A stretch of 38,442 nt of DNA from Kiloniellaceae bacterium (GTDB taxonomy: Bacteria; Pseudomonadota; Alphaproteobacteria; Kiloniellales; J153): NCBI GenBank assembly GCA_021776115.1, contig JAJFGN010000050.1, forward strand, positions 1 through 38,442. Reading direction: 5' to 3'. The position numbers were made by a program, and so were the translations under genes. Position 1 is the first letter of the stretch. Each line of letters starts with the position of its first letter. The notes below the pieces were generated by a model. The model had not been told where the DNA came from, did not search any database, and saw only the letters and a list, made by a program, of their open reading frames with translations. Shown piece after piece: positions 31,846 to 38,442 of this stretch.

Positions 31846-32622
31846 ATGAGTACCGCATTGAATGCAGAGGCGATCCAGAAAAACGGAGGCGGTCGGGCGG
31901 CATTGAAGCCGTTCCTTGCCGCCGCGGTTCTCGCCTTGGGGATGACCCAAGCGGGGGCCGCTGAGGACTTTGTGTCCCAACGCGCCCAGATGATCAGGGT
32001 CATTGAGGCGCACGGGCGTAGCGTCGCGCCGGAACTCGGGCGCAATAACATCGACGCCCGGGTCCTTGGCGTAATGAACACCGTCCCGAGACACCGGTTC
32101 GTTTCCGATCGATTGCAGGACCGCGCCTACGATGACCGGCCACTGCCGATCGGATATGGTCAGACAATCTCCCAGCCCTTCATCGTCGCGCTGATGACGG
32201 ACCTCCTGGACGTCGAACCCGAGGACGCGGTGCTCGAGATCGGCTCCGGCTCCGGCTATCAGGCCGCCGTTCTCGCCCATCTTGTGGATCGGGTTTGCAC
32301 CATCGAAATCATTCCAGCTCTTGGGGAGTCCGCCACTAAGCTGCTCGAACGGCTTGGTTACGACAATGTCCGCACCCTGATCGGCGATGGCTACTACGGC
32401 TGGCCCGATTGCGGGCCTTTCGATGGAATCGTGGTCACGGCCGCCGCAAGCCAGGTGCCGCCGCCGCTCATCGCGCAACTCAAACCGGGCGGCCGCATGG
32501 TCATCCCGGTCGGCGGGCCGTTCGCGCTGCAACACCTGATGCTCATCGAGAAGCGCCCGGACGAAAGCGTTCTTACGCGCCAGATGCTGCCGGTCCGCTT
32601 TGTCCCGTTCACCCGGCAATGA
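31846..32622 (+). CDS. pcm: Protein-L-isoaspartate O-methyltransferase with export-like N-terminus
   Basis: Repair methyltransferase that transfers a methyl from S-adenosylmethionine to isoaspartyl residues of damaged proteins. 258 residues, about 40 longer than cytoplasmic Pcm. Family motifs: PRHRFVSDRL (81-90), IGYGQTISQPFIVALM (102-117), SAM site VLEIGSGSGYQAAVLA (129-144), IGDGYYGWPDCGPFDGIVVT and LKPGGRMVIPVG. The extra N-terminus contains a signal-like hydrophobic stretch ALKPFLAAAVLALGMTQAGA (19-38) ending in an A-x-A site, suggesting export or membrane anchoring; how SAM would be supplied outside the cytoplasm is unclear. The ATGA overlap with the next gene indicates translational coupling to the membrane spermidine-synthase-like protein. 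Confidence 0.88.
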   Translation: MSTALNAEAIQKNGGGRAALKPFLAAAVLALGMTQAGAAEDFVSQRAQMIRVIEAHGRSVAPELGRNNIDARVLGVMNTVPRHRFVSDRLQDRAYDDRPLPIGYGQTISQPFIVALMTDLLDVEPEDAVLEIGSGSGYQAAVLAHLVDRVCTIEIIPALGESATKLLERLGYDNVRTLIGDGYYGWPDCGPFDGIVVTAAASQVPPPLIAQLKPGGRMVIPVGGPFALQHLMLIEKRPDESVLTRQMLPVRFVPFTRQ

Positions 32623-35084
32623 ACCCGATCCTGATTGCGATATCGGTCATCTCCGGGGCTGTACTGGCGTACGAGGTCCTTCTGATTCGGCTTTTCGCGA
32701 TCGTGCAGTGGCATCATTTCGCGTACATGGTGATCAGCATCGCGCTTCTCGGCTATGGCGCGAGCGGTACTTTCCTAGCGTTGGCGCAAGGCTGGCTCAA
32801 GCCGCGCTTTGCCGCCGCATTCTCCGTGAACGCCATTCTTTTTGGGATTACCGCCTTGCTGGGATTCGCGCTTGGCGAACGTCTGCCCTTCAACGCTCTG
32901 GAAGTCCTCTGGGACCCACGCCAGCTGCTCTATCTGCTGGTGCTTTATACGATTTTCGTGGTGCCGTTCTTTTGCGGCGCCAACTGCGTCTGCCTCGCCT
33001 TCGCGACCTTCGGCCGGCAGATTGGCGCGATCTATCGCGCCGATCTCGTTGGCGCCGGCGCCGGCGCCCTCGGGATTGTCGCGGTACTGTTCGCGCTGAC
33101 GCCGTCAGAGAGCCTGCGCCTGATCATGGGCTTGGGGATCGCTGCCGCGGGATTTGTCCAATTGAGCCGCCACGGCGGCCGGGCGCATCTCGCCGCGGGA
33201 TTCCTCGTTACAGCCGCGCTGCTGCCGCTGGTGCTGCCCGCCTCATGGGTCGCGCTACGGATCTCCGAATTCAAAGGCCTGCGCATGGCGCTGGATGTGC
33301 CGGCTACGGAGGTTATCGGGGAGTACTCCAGTCCGCTCGGTTTGCTCACCGTTGTGCGAAGCGAGGGGATACCCTTCCGGTACGTGCCCGGTCTGAGCCT
33401 AAACAGCACTGCAGAGCCGCCCACTCAGCTGGGCGTGTTCACCGATGGGGATTCCTTGAGCGTTATCACGGGATATGACGGCCGCCGTGACACGCTATCC
33501 TATCTCGACTTTACGACCTCGGCCCTGCCCTATCACCTGCTCGAAGACCCCAGCGTGTTGATCCTGGGCGCCGGCGGCGGTGCCGACGTGTTGCAGGCAG
33601 TTTATCACAATGCGAATCGGATCGACGCCGTGGAGCTCAATCCGCAAATCGTCCGCCTGGTTCAAGAGGACCACCGCAACTTCGCCGGCGCGATTTACTC
33701 TCGACCGGACGTGCGGCTCCATGTGGCGGAGGCACGAAGCTTCGTCTCCCGCAGCGCGGAACGCTGGGACCTCATTCAGATTCCGCTGCTCGATGCTTTT
33801 GGCGCCTCGGCCGCAGGAGTGCAGAGCCTCAGCGAAAGCTACGTCTACACGGTCGAGGCCTTTCAAGCCTACCTTCGACACCTAGCGCCGGATGGCATCC
33901 TTGCCGTCACGCGTTGGCTCAAACTGCCACCACGCGACAGCCTGAAGCTATTTACGACCGCGCTGGTCGCGCTAGAACGAGAGGGTGTCAAAGACCCGGC
34001 GCGGCACCTTGCTCTCATTCGCAGCTGGAACACGACCACGCTTCTTATAAGAAACGCTGAGATCGATAGCACGACCATTGGGAGGATACGTGAATTCACC
34101 GAGCTGCGGTCCTTCGATCTTGCTTATTACCCCGGCGTAACCGCCAGCGATGCCAATCGATTCAACGTGCTGCCTGTACCTTATTTCTTCGACGGGACAA
34201 GTCGGCTCACCGGGGCCGAACGCGATCGATTTATCGCGCGCTACAAATTCGATCTCACGCCGGCCAGTGACGACCGGCCCTATTACTTCGATTTTTTCAA
34301 ATGGCGGTCCCTACCGGAGCTTCTCGATTTGCATGCCAAAGGCGGCGCGGCATTGCTCGAACTCGGCTATTTGATCCTCGTCGCGATACTGATCCAGGCC
34401 GTCGCTCTCAGCCTTGTTCTTATCCTTCTGCCCTTGCAGTTCGGTCAGAACCAACCGGTCCGCCGCTCGGACCGAGCCCACATCGCGGCCTATTTTTTCG
34501 CGCTGGGTCTTGCTTTCCTATTTGTGGAGATTGCCTTTATTCAGCGCTTCATCGTCTTCCTCGGTCATCCGCTTTATGCAGCCGCGGTGGTGCTCTCCGG
34601 ATTCCTGGTCTTTGCCGGTTTGGGCAGCGGCGCCGCGCCGCGCCTTGCCGCGCTGGTGACCATGCACACCACGAAAATCGCCAAGTCTGGACTCCGGGTC
34701 TCGGGAATCGCCGTCTCGGTTGCAGCCATCTCGATCTTTGCGATGCTATATCTAGTTGTCCTGCCACCCCTGTTCGCACGCATGCTCGCCTGGCCCGATC
34801 TCGGGAAGATCGGTATTTCGCTGCTCATAATCGCCCCGCTTGCCTTCTTCATGGGCATGCCGTTTCCGCTTGGTCTTACGCGCGTATCGGAACGGGTTCC
34901 CTCCCTCGTACCCTGGGCCTGGGGTGTAAACGGCTGTGCCTCGGTGCTGAGCGCCGTTTTGGCCATGATCTTTGCCATCCATTTCGGCTTCACGGTGGTC
35001 GTCATGGTTGCGGTGGTGCTTTACTGGATCGCGGCGGCATCGTTTTGGAACCCGAGACCAGGTGATCAAGTCTTGCCGCAATGA
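32619..35084 (+). CDS. Large membrane protein with spermidine-synthase-like methyltransferase-fold domain
   Basis: 821-residue protein starting at the ATG that overlaps the pcm stop. N-terminal membrane helices (residues about 1-225: SVISGAVLAYEVLLIRLFAI onward) resemble the fused transporter-like half seen in membrane spermidine-synthase homologues. A soluble Rossmann domain follows: LILGAGGGADVLQ near 313, VELNPQIVRLV as the acidic loop-2, and LIQIPLLDAFGASAAGVQSL with SESYVYTVEAFQAYLRHLAP near the active site. C-terminal helices run from about 585 to 815. The classic spermidine-synthase D-x-x-D/DP-x-GP segment reads QIPLLDAF, so aminopropyl transfer is doubtful. Function unknown; its coupling to pcm and position before an RtcA fragment are notable. 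Confidence 0.78.
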   Translation: MNPILIAISVISGAVLAYEVLLIRLFAIVQWHHFAYMVISIALLGYGASGTFLALAQGWLKPRFAAAFSVNAILFGITALLGFALGERLPFNALEVLWDPRQLLYLLVLYTIFVVPFFCGANCVCLAFATFGRQIGAIYRADLVGAGAGALGIVAVLFALTPSESLRLIMGLGIAAAGFVQLSRHGGRAHLAAGFLVTAALLPLVLPASWVALRISEFKGLRMALDVPATEVIGEYSSPLGLLTVVRSEGIPFRYVPGLSLNSTAEPPTQLGVFTDGDSLSVITGYDGRRDTLSYLDFTTSALPYHLLEDPSVLILGAGGGADVLQAVYHNANRIDAVELNPQIVRLVQEDHRNFAGAIYSRPDVRLHVAEARSFVSRSAERWDLIQIPLLDAFGASAAGVQSLSESYVYTVEAFQAYLRHLAPDGILAVTRWLKLPPRDSLKLFTTALVALEREGVKDPARHLALIRSWNTTTLLIRNAEIDSTTIGRIREFTELRSFDLAYYPGVTASDANRFNVLPVPYFFDGTSRLTGAERDRFIARYKFDLTPASDDRPYYFDFFKWRSLPELLDLHAKGGAALLELGYLILVAILIQAVALSLVLILLPLQFGQNQPVRRSDRAHIAAYFFALGLAFLFVEIAFIQRFIVFLGHPLYAAAVVLSGFLVFAGLGSGAAPRLAALVTMHTTKIAKSGLRVSGIAVSVAAISIFAMLYLVVLPPLFARMLAWPDLGKIGISLLIIAPLAFFMGMPFPLGLTRVSERVPSLVPWAWGVNGCASVLSAVLAMIFAIHFGFTVVVMVAVVLYWIAAASFWNPRPGDQVLPQ

Positions 35085-35398
35085 CAGTCGAGTACGAGCA
35101 TGTCCGTTGCGGCTTCAGCGCCCTTGGCGTCCGTGGAAAGCCGGCGGAGGAGGTAGCCGAGGGTGCTGTCCATGCGCCACTCGCCCACCGGACGCTGGCC
35201 CTACATCTGGCCGATCAGATCATCGTGCCGCTCGCCCTCGCGGCCGGGCGCTCGAAGGTCTCGGTCGAGCGAATCAGCCGGCATCTGGAGACCAATGCCT
35301 GGGTCGTCGAGCGCTTCGGACTGGCTCGTGTCCATCTCGAACAAACGGGCGCCGGGACCGGCTTGATCACGGTCGATCCGCTATCCCAAGAGCCCTGA
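35081..35398 (+). pseudogene. rtcA: C-terminal fragment of RNA 3'-terminal phosphate cyclase
   Basis: The 105-residue translation matches the last third of RtcA: VEYEHVRCGFSALGVRGKPA, then EEVAEGA, the highly conserved LHLADQIIVPLALAAG (family: HLADQLLLPLALAG), and ISRHLETNAWVVERFG. The enzyme normally has about 340 residues and cyclises RNA 3'-phosphates. The nucleotidylated histidine and the N-terminal repeats are absent, and the upstream sequence is the end of the membrane-protein gene. Still, the fragment starts with an ATG overlapping that gene's stop (ATGA) and keeps an intact frame, so it may be translated. Either a decaying remnant or a stand-alone domain. Confidence 0.72.
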
Positions 35399-35474
35399 AC
35401 GCCATGGGCAGGGCCAGCACGTCCCGGTCCCTTGGCTTGCATCGGGCCAGGCAGAGGGCTTTCATAGGCCGAAG

Positions 35475-36545
35475 ATGACTCCCCTTCTGCACCCATTCCT
35501 GGTGAACCAACCCTTTGGGGACCCGGCGGTCTACGTCGAGTTCAAGTTTGCCAAGCGCGCCGTGCTGTTCGACCTGGGCGACCTGCATGCCCTGAACGCC
35601 CGGAAGATCCTGCGCTTGTCCGACATCTTCGTCTCACACATACACGTAGATCACTTTATCGGCTTCGATCAGGTTCTGCGGATCCTGCTCGGCCGCGACC
35701 AGGAGGTCCGCCTCTACGGCCCGGCCGGGTTCCTGGACGCGGTTGAGCATCGACTGGGAAGCTACGCCTGGAACCTGGTTGAGCGCTATGTTAGCGACCT
35801 CAAGTTCTTAGCGACCGAGGTTCGTTCGGCGAGTGAGGCACGCTCGGCCGTCTTCCGTCTGCAGAACCGCTTTCGCAGAGAAGGGGCCGGAGAGCATTTC
35901 TTGGTCGACGGGATGGTTCTGGACGACAGCACAATCCGCGTGCGCGCGGCCGTGCTCGACCACGGGATTCCATGTCTTGCCTACGCGGTCGAGGAAACGG
36001 CGCATGTCAATGTATGGAAGACTCGACTTCTGGAGATGGGCCTGCCGGTTGGCCCTTGGCTGCGCGAACTCAAGAATGCAGTTCTGCGGGGCGATCCGGA
36101 CGAGACCAAGATCCGCGTTTGGTCGAAGCGAGACGGCACGAACAAGGACCTCTTCCTCCCGCTCGGACGGCTCAAGACGAAGGTCCTGCGCATCGTTCCC
36201 GGGCAAAAGATCGCCTATGTAGTCGATGCCGCCTTCACCGAAGAGAACGCGCGCCGGATCGTTGAACTTGCGCACGGTGCGGACACGCTCTTCATCGAGG
36301 CCTGCTTCGCACAGGAGGATGTCGAGCGCGCCGCCTTGCGCTACCATCTGACCACGGCACAGGCCGGCCACCTGGCCCGCCAAGCCGGTGTGCGGCGCAT
36401 GGTCCCGTTTCACTTTTCGCCCCGCTACAAGGGTGAGGAGGCACGTCTCCGGCGCGAGACAACCGAGGCGTTCGCGGGAAAGGCGGGGCCCGCGCCGCCG
36501 CCTTGGCGCCAAAGCGTCTCTTCGAGCACGACCCGGTCAGTATGA
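35475..36545 (+). CDS. Metallo-beta-lactamase-fold hydrolase, RNase Z-like
   Basis: 356-residue zinc hydrolase. The MBL signature is SHIHVDHFIG (H55, H57, D59, H60). Later ligands are seen in RAAVLDHGIPCLAYAVEE, IAYVVDAAF (metal-bridging Asp) and VPFHFSPRY, the last equivalent to the LTHFSxRY end of tRNase Z. TLFIEACFAQED and HLTTAQAGHLARQAGV match the RNase Z C-terminal helix region. It is about 50 residues longer than typical tRNase Z, with extra sequence around residues 170-235 (LPVGPWLRELKNAVLRGDPD). The likely role is tRNA 3' processing or a related phosphodiesterase activity; the extra segment makes a paralogue more likely than the housekeeping enzyme. It follows the RtcA fragment, another RNA 3'-end protein, by 76 bases. 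Confidence 0.82.
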   Translation: MTPLLHPFLVNQPFGDPAVYVEFKFAKRAVLFDLGDLHALNARKILRLSDIFVSHIHVDHFIGFDQVLRILLGRDQEVRLYGPAGFLDAVEHRLGSYAWNLVERYVSDLKFLATEVRSASEARSAVFRLQNRFRREGAGEHFLVDGMVLDDSTIRVRAAVLDHGIPCLAYAVEETAHVNVWKTRLLEMGLPVGPWLRELKNAVLRGDPDETKIRVWSKRDGTNKDLFLPLGRLKTKVLRIVPGQKIAYVVDAAFTEENARRIVELAHGADTLFIEACFAQEDVERAALRYHLTTAQAGHLARQAGVRRMVPFHFSPRYKGEEARLRRETTEAFAGKAGPAPPPWRQSVSSSTTRSV

Positions 36546-36669
36546 ATCGGATCGGTGCTCCATATAGGTGCCGGGCTACAGGGCTCAAGGCCGGCCGAGG
36601 GTGGTGGCGCCATCGCTCCAGGCCATCGCGGACGCTCCCAGCGCCTATACGCGGAAGCGCCTGCGCGCC

Positions 36670-37194
36670 TTACTTCATGGTCAAGCACGCACACTCGGCG
36701 AGGCTGCATACCTTGCTCGAGACACTGCCCATCAAGAGACCCTGGAGCCTGCCAAGACCGCGCCGTCCCATGACGATCAGGTCCGCGTTTTCTTCCTTGG
36801 CGACCGCCAGGATCCTTCGGGCGGGGTCCCCTTCTTCAACGCGCGTACGCACGTCTTTAACTCCGACACGCCTTGCGACCTCTTCGGCACCCGCCACGAC
36901 CCGCTGGCCGATTGCGTCGATCGCCTTCCGGACCTCCCTGGCCTCGGCCATCGGGCGGGCGCCAAGCGCAGCCGTCGCGGCGGGACCGCCGGCCAGAACG
37001 CCGACATTGGAAGGCCCCGGCTGCACCAGATGCTCGGCCTCGGCCATATGCAGGAGTTCCTCCGGCAAGCGAGCGAAAAGCGCATGCACTACGATCAAGC
37101 GCGCCCCGCACGACTGCGCCAAGCGGCTGGCCGCCTCGACGGCTCGTTCCGCATAGTGCGATCCATCCGCCGCGACGAGAATAGTCTTGAACAT
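36670..37194 (-). CDS. Universal stress protein, UspA family
   Basis: Single Usp domain of 174 residues, slightly longer than the usual 140-150 because of an insert around 50-85. The first strand is FKTILVAADGSHYAERAVEA with the conserved Asp10. The ATP-binding motif G-x2-G-x9-G-S is complete: G143, G146, G156 and S157 in VMGRRGLGRLQGLLMGSVSS. Such ATP-binding Usp proteins accumulate in growth arrest or low oxygen. The FNR/FixK-like box at 37272-37285, 78 bases upstream of the start, fits that. GGAGG precedes the ATG. Confidence 0.92.
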   Translation of the reverse strand: MFKTILVAADGSHYAERAVEAASRLAQSCGARLIVVHALFARLPEELLHMAEAEHLVQPGPSNVGVLAGGPAATAALGARPMAEAREVRKAIDAIGQRVVAGAEEVARRVGVKDVRTRVEEGDPARRILAVAKEENADLIVMGRRGLGRLQGLLMGSVSSKVCSLAECACLTMK

Positions 37195-37271
37195 GGCCGC
37201 CTCCTTTTATTGTCTGGCATGCCTCGGTATCGAATACGGCCCCGCATGATCCGAATTATGCGCGCGCGCGA

Positions 37272-37285
37272 CACTGATCCACGTC
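37272..37285. promoter_or_regulatory. FNR/FixK-like box between usp and cheR-type genes
   Basis: CTGATCCACGTCAA matches the consensus TTGAT-N4-ATCAA except at two positions, both transitions. It lies in the divergent intergenic region, 78 bases from the Usp start and 29 bases from the methyltransferase start. The leftward Usp gene is the more likely target, as Usp genes are often under oxygen control. Confidence 0.4.
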
Positions 37286-37313
37286 AAGGCCCAGACCCTA
37301 GCCCGTCGAGCGG

Positions 37314-38156
37314 GTGATGCGCGATCAAGACTGCGTCCGTTTTCTACAGGCCTATTTGCCGCGCCTCGATCTGAATTGGGCGGGTTATCGCAAGGTGCGG
37401 CGCACGGTCTGCAAACGCATCGGCCGACGCATGCGTGAGCTCGGCCTCTCCGACCTCGCCGCCTATGGCCGGCTTCTGGAGCGGAATTCGGAGGAACTGG
37501 CGCGGCTTGACGCGTTCTGCCGGATTCCGATCTCGCGTTTCTACCGGGACCGGGCCGTGTTCGATGCCCTCGGCCGCACACTCCTGCCGGATTTGGCCGA
37601 GCGCGCCGCTATGCGCGGCGACCGGGAAGTGCGTTGCTGGAGCGCTGGCTGCGCGTCGGGAGAGGAGGTCTATACCCTACGCCTGCTCTGGGACCTCGTG
37701 CCGCAACCGAGCGATCCCAACATGCGCCTGACGATCCTCGGCACCGACGCCGAGGAGGTCATGTTGAGGCGGGCCGCTGCGGCCTGCTACCCGCGCGGTT
37801 CGTTCAAAGATGCGCCGACCGATTGGCCCGAGCGCGCCTTCGCGCGCGAGAACGATATGCTGTGCCTACGCCTGGAGTTCCGGCGGGACATCGTCTTCCG
37901 GCACGAGGATATTCGTACGCAACAGCCCGAGGGACCGTTCGACCTCGTGCTTTGCCGCAACCTTGCTTTTACCTATTTTGCGGGCGATCTCCAGCGCCGG
38001 ACCCTCGCCGCGATTGCGCACCGCTTGCGGCCGGGCGGTCTCCTGGTGCTCGGTGCGCACGAGCGGCTGCCGGCCGGGGCCGGGACTTTCGTCCGGGCGG
38101 GCGCCGCCCTGCCGATATGGCGCAAACCGGCCAAGAAAAAGGGCGGGCCGAGGTAG
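37314..38156 (+). CDS. CheR-type SAM-dependent methyltransferase
   Basis: 280-residue protein with the two CheR parts: an N-terminal helical domain (YRKVRRTVCKRIGRRMRELG with LSDLAAYGRLLERN, residues 25-58) and a SAM-binding domain (WSAGCASGEEVYTLRLL, 109-125; ILGTDAEEVMLRRAAAACYP; LVLCRNLAFTYF, where CheR usually has LIFCRNVLIYF). ISRFYRD replaces the common TxFFRD. Starts at GTG 37314; the ATG at 37317 is equally possible. CheR methylates chemoreceptor glutamates, but no chemoreceptor or other che gene is in view, so this may be an orphan with another target. Confidence 0.86.
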   Translation: MMRDQDCVRFLQAYLPRLDLNWAGYRKVRRTVCKRIGRRMRELGLSDLAAYGRLLERNSEELARLDAFCRIPISRFYRDRAVFDALGRTLLPDLAERAAMRGDREVRCWSAGCASGEEVYTLRLLWDLVPQPSDPNMRLTILGTDAEEVMLRRAAAACYPRGSFKDAPTDWPERAFARENDMLCLRLEFRRDIVFRHEDIRTQQPEGPFDLVLCRNLAFTYFAGDLQRRTLAAIAHRLRPGGLLVLGAHERLPAGAGTFVRAGAALPIWRKPAKKKGGPR

Positions 38157-38190
38157 TTACCCCTCGAACCGCCCCACGGCAGTGTTTTTT
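38141..38190 (+). terminator. Possible terminator of the CheR-type gene
   Basis: Stem GGGCGG-GC-CGAGG / CCTCG-AA-CCGCCC (38141-38153 with 38162-38174), with an internal loop and an 8-base apical loop. It overlaps the last codons, and a run of six T follows at 38185-38190. The T-run is 10 bases from the stem, so termination strength is uncertain. Confidence 0.35.
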
Positions 38191-38201
38191 CGATGTGTGT
38201 G

Positions 38202-38442
38202 TCAGGCCGCGGCCAAGAGTGCCTCGGGCCGTTTCGATTCGTCCGGGCGAGCCTCGGGATGCCTTAAGGCATCTCTCCGCATGACCCTCTGAACCTTTTC
38301 AAAGGCGCGAACCTCGAGCTGCCGAATCCGCTCGCGGCTGATGTTATATCCCTGACTCAGGACTTCGAGGGTGATCGGATCGTCACGCAGGCGGCGCTCG
38401 GTCAAGATGTGACGCTCGCGCGCGTCGAGCCGTTCCATGGCG
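38202..38442 (-). CDS. rpoH: RNA polymerase heat-shock sigma factor, C-terminal region 4 (5' part outside window)
   Basis: The visible 79 residues end a sigma-70 family protein. AMERLDARERHILTERRLRD is the start of region 4 and is typical of RpoH (housekeeping sigma has different residues here). The helix-turn-helix contacting the -35 element is TLEVLSQGYNISRERIRQLE, followed by VRAFEKVQRVM. A short Ala-rich tail ends at the TGA at 38202. The family member directs heat-shock transcription in alphaproteobacteria, where several RpoH paralogues are common. Tail-to-tail with the CheR-type gene, 45 bases apart. Confidence 0.88.
   Translation of the reverse strand, partial: AMERLDARERHILTERRLRDDPITLEVLSQGYNISRERIRQLEVRAFEKVQRVMRRDALRHPEARPDESKRPEALLAAA

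Noticed and set aside
1-38442. CRISPR arrays, rRNA or complete tRNA genes
   Set aside because: No regularly spaced repeats and no complete RNA gene pattern were seen by eye; only short tandem repeats at 11275-11308 and 11382-11411 were found.

Overview
The window is a high-G+C stretch with alphaproteobacterial character. The gene set (an RpoH-type sigma factor, a CheR methyltransferase, many ABC importers with Tat-like or Sec signals, GntR/FCD regulators, IS6-family transposase remnants) fits a free-living or soil/water alphaproteobacterium, perhaps Rhodospirillales-like. That placement is an inference from protein style only. No rRNA, tRNA or CRISPR array was found.

Region 1 (1-11,440) is a nitrogen-compound uptake and ring-opening locus. 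A branched-chain-amino-acid/amide type ABC importer (permease 1-405 partial, binding protein 481-1677) is divergent from a GntR/FCD regulator (1960-2718). Convergent to the regulator lies one long minus-strand operon: a frame-disrupted ureidoglycolate lyase (10630-11132), a polyamine-type ABC importer (6236-10519), a deacetylase-fold imidase/allantoinase-like enzyme (5320-6207), a dihydropyrimidinase/hydantoinase (3866-5275) and an asparaginase-family amidase (2851-3837), closed by an intrinsic terminator at 2812-2840. The near-palindromes at 1838-1857 and 11343-11360 agree at 15 of 18 core bases. This suggests one regulator controls both transcription units. The chemistry implied is import and opening of cyclic amides, imides or ureides, followed by amide hydrolysis.

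Region 2 (11,441-16,360) is a second, compositionally different polyamine-type ABC operon (11863-15706). It is bracketed by decayed IS6-family pieces at 11441-11575, 11673-11815 and 15822-16360, and looks like an acquired cassette.

Region 3 (16,446-28,602) is a catabolic island. It holds a GntR/FCD regulator, an agmatinase-family ureohydrolase with an unusual metal-site substitution followed by the tail of a lost amidohydrolase, and a divergent pair of operons. Leftward are the three subunits of an HcnABC/opine-oxidase/D-hydroxyproline-dehydrogenase-type FAD/2Fe-2S oxidase and a DapA-family lyase. Rightward are a polar amino acid ABC importer, two TIM-barrel metal hydrolases (DUF6282-like and phosphotriesterase-like) and an EamA transporter. 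A palindrome in the regulator promoter (16446-16466) recurs in degenerate form between the divergent operons (22614-22640), tying the island into one candidate regulon. The full substrate is not recognised. This is the best candidate here for an undescribed pathway.

Region 4 (28,656-38,442) starts with an IS6-family element whose transposase carries an in-frame stop. It continues with chromosomal genes: a membrane-anchored alpha/beta hydrolase, two small membrane proteins, an exported-looking isoaspartate methyltransferase coupled to a large membrane spermidine-synthase-like protein, an orphan C-terminal piece of RNA 3'-phosphate cyclase, an RNase Z-like hydrolase, a universal stress protein with an FNR/FixK-like box, a CheR-type methyltransferase and the end of rpoH.

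A recurring trait is that all four ABC binding-protein genes are followed by a strong stem-loop before the next transporter gene.
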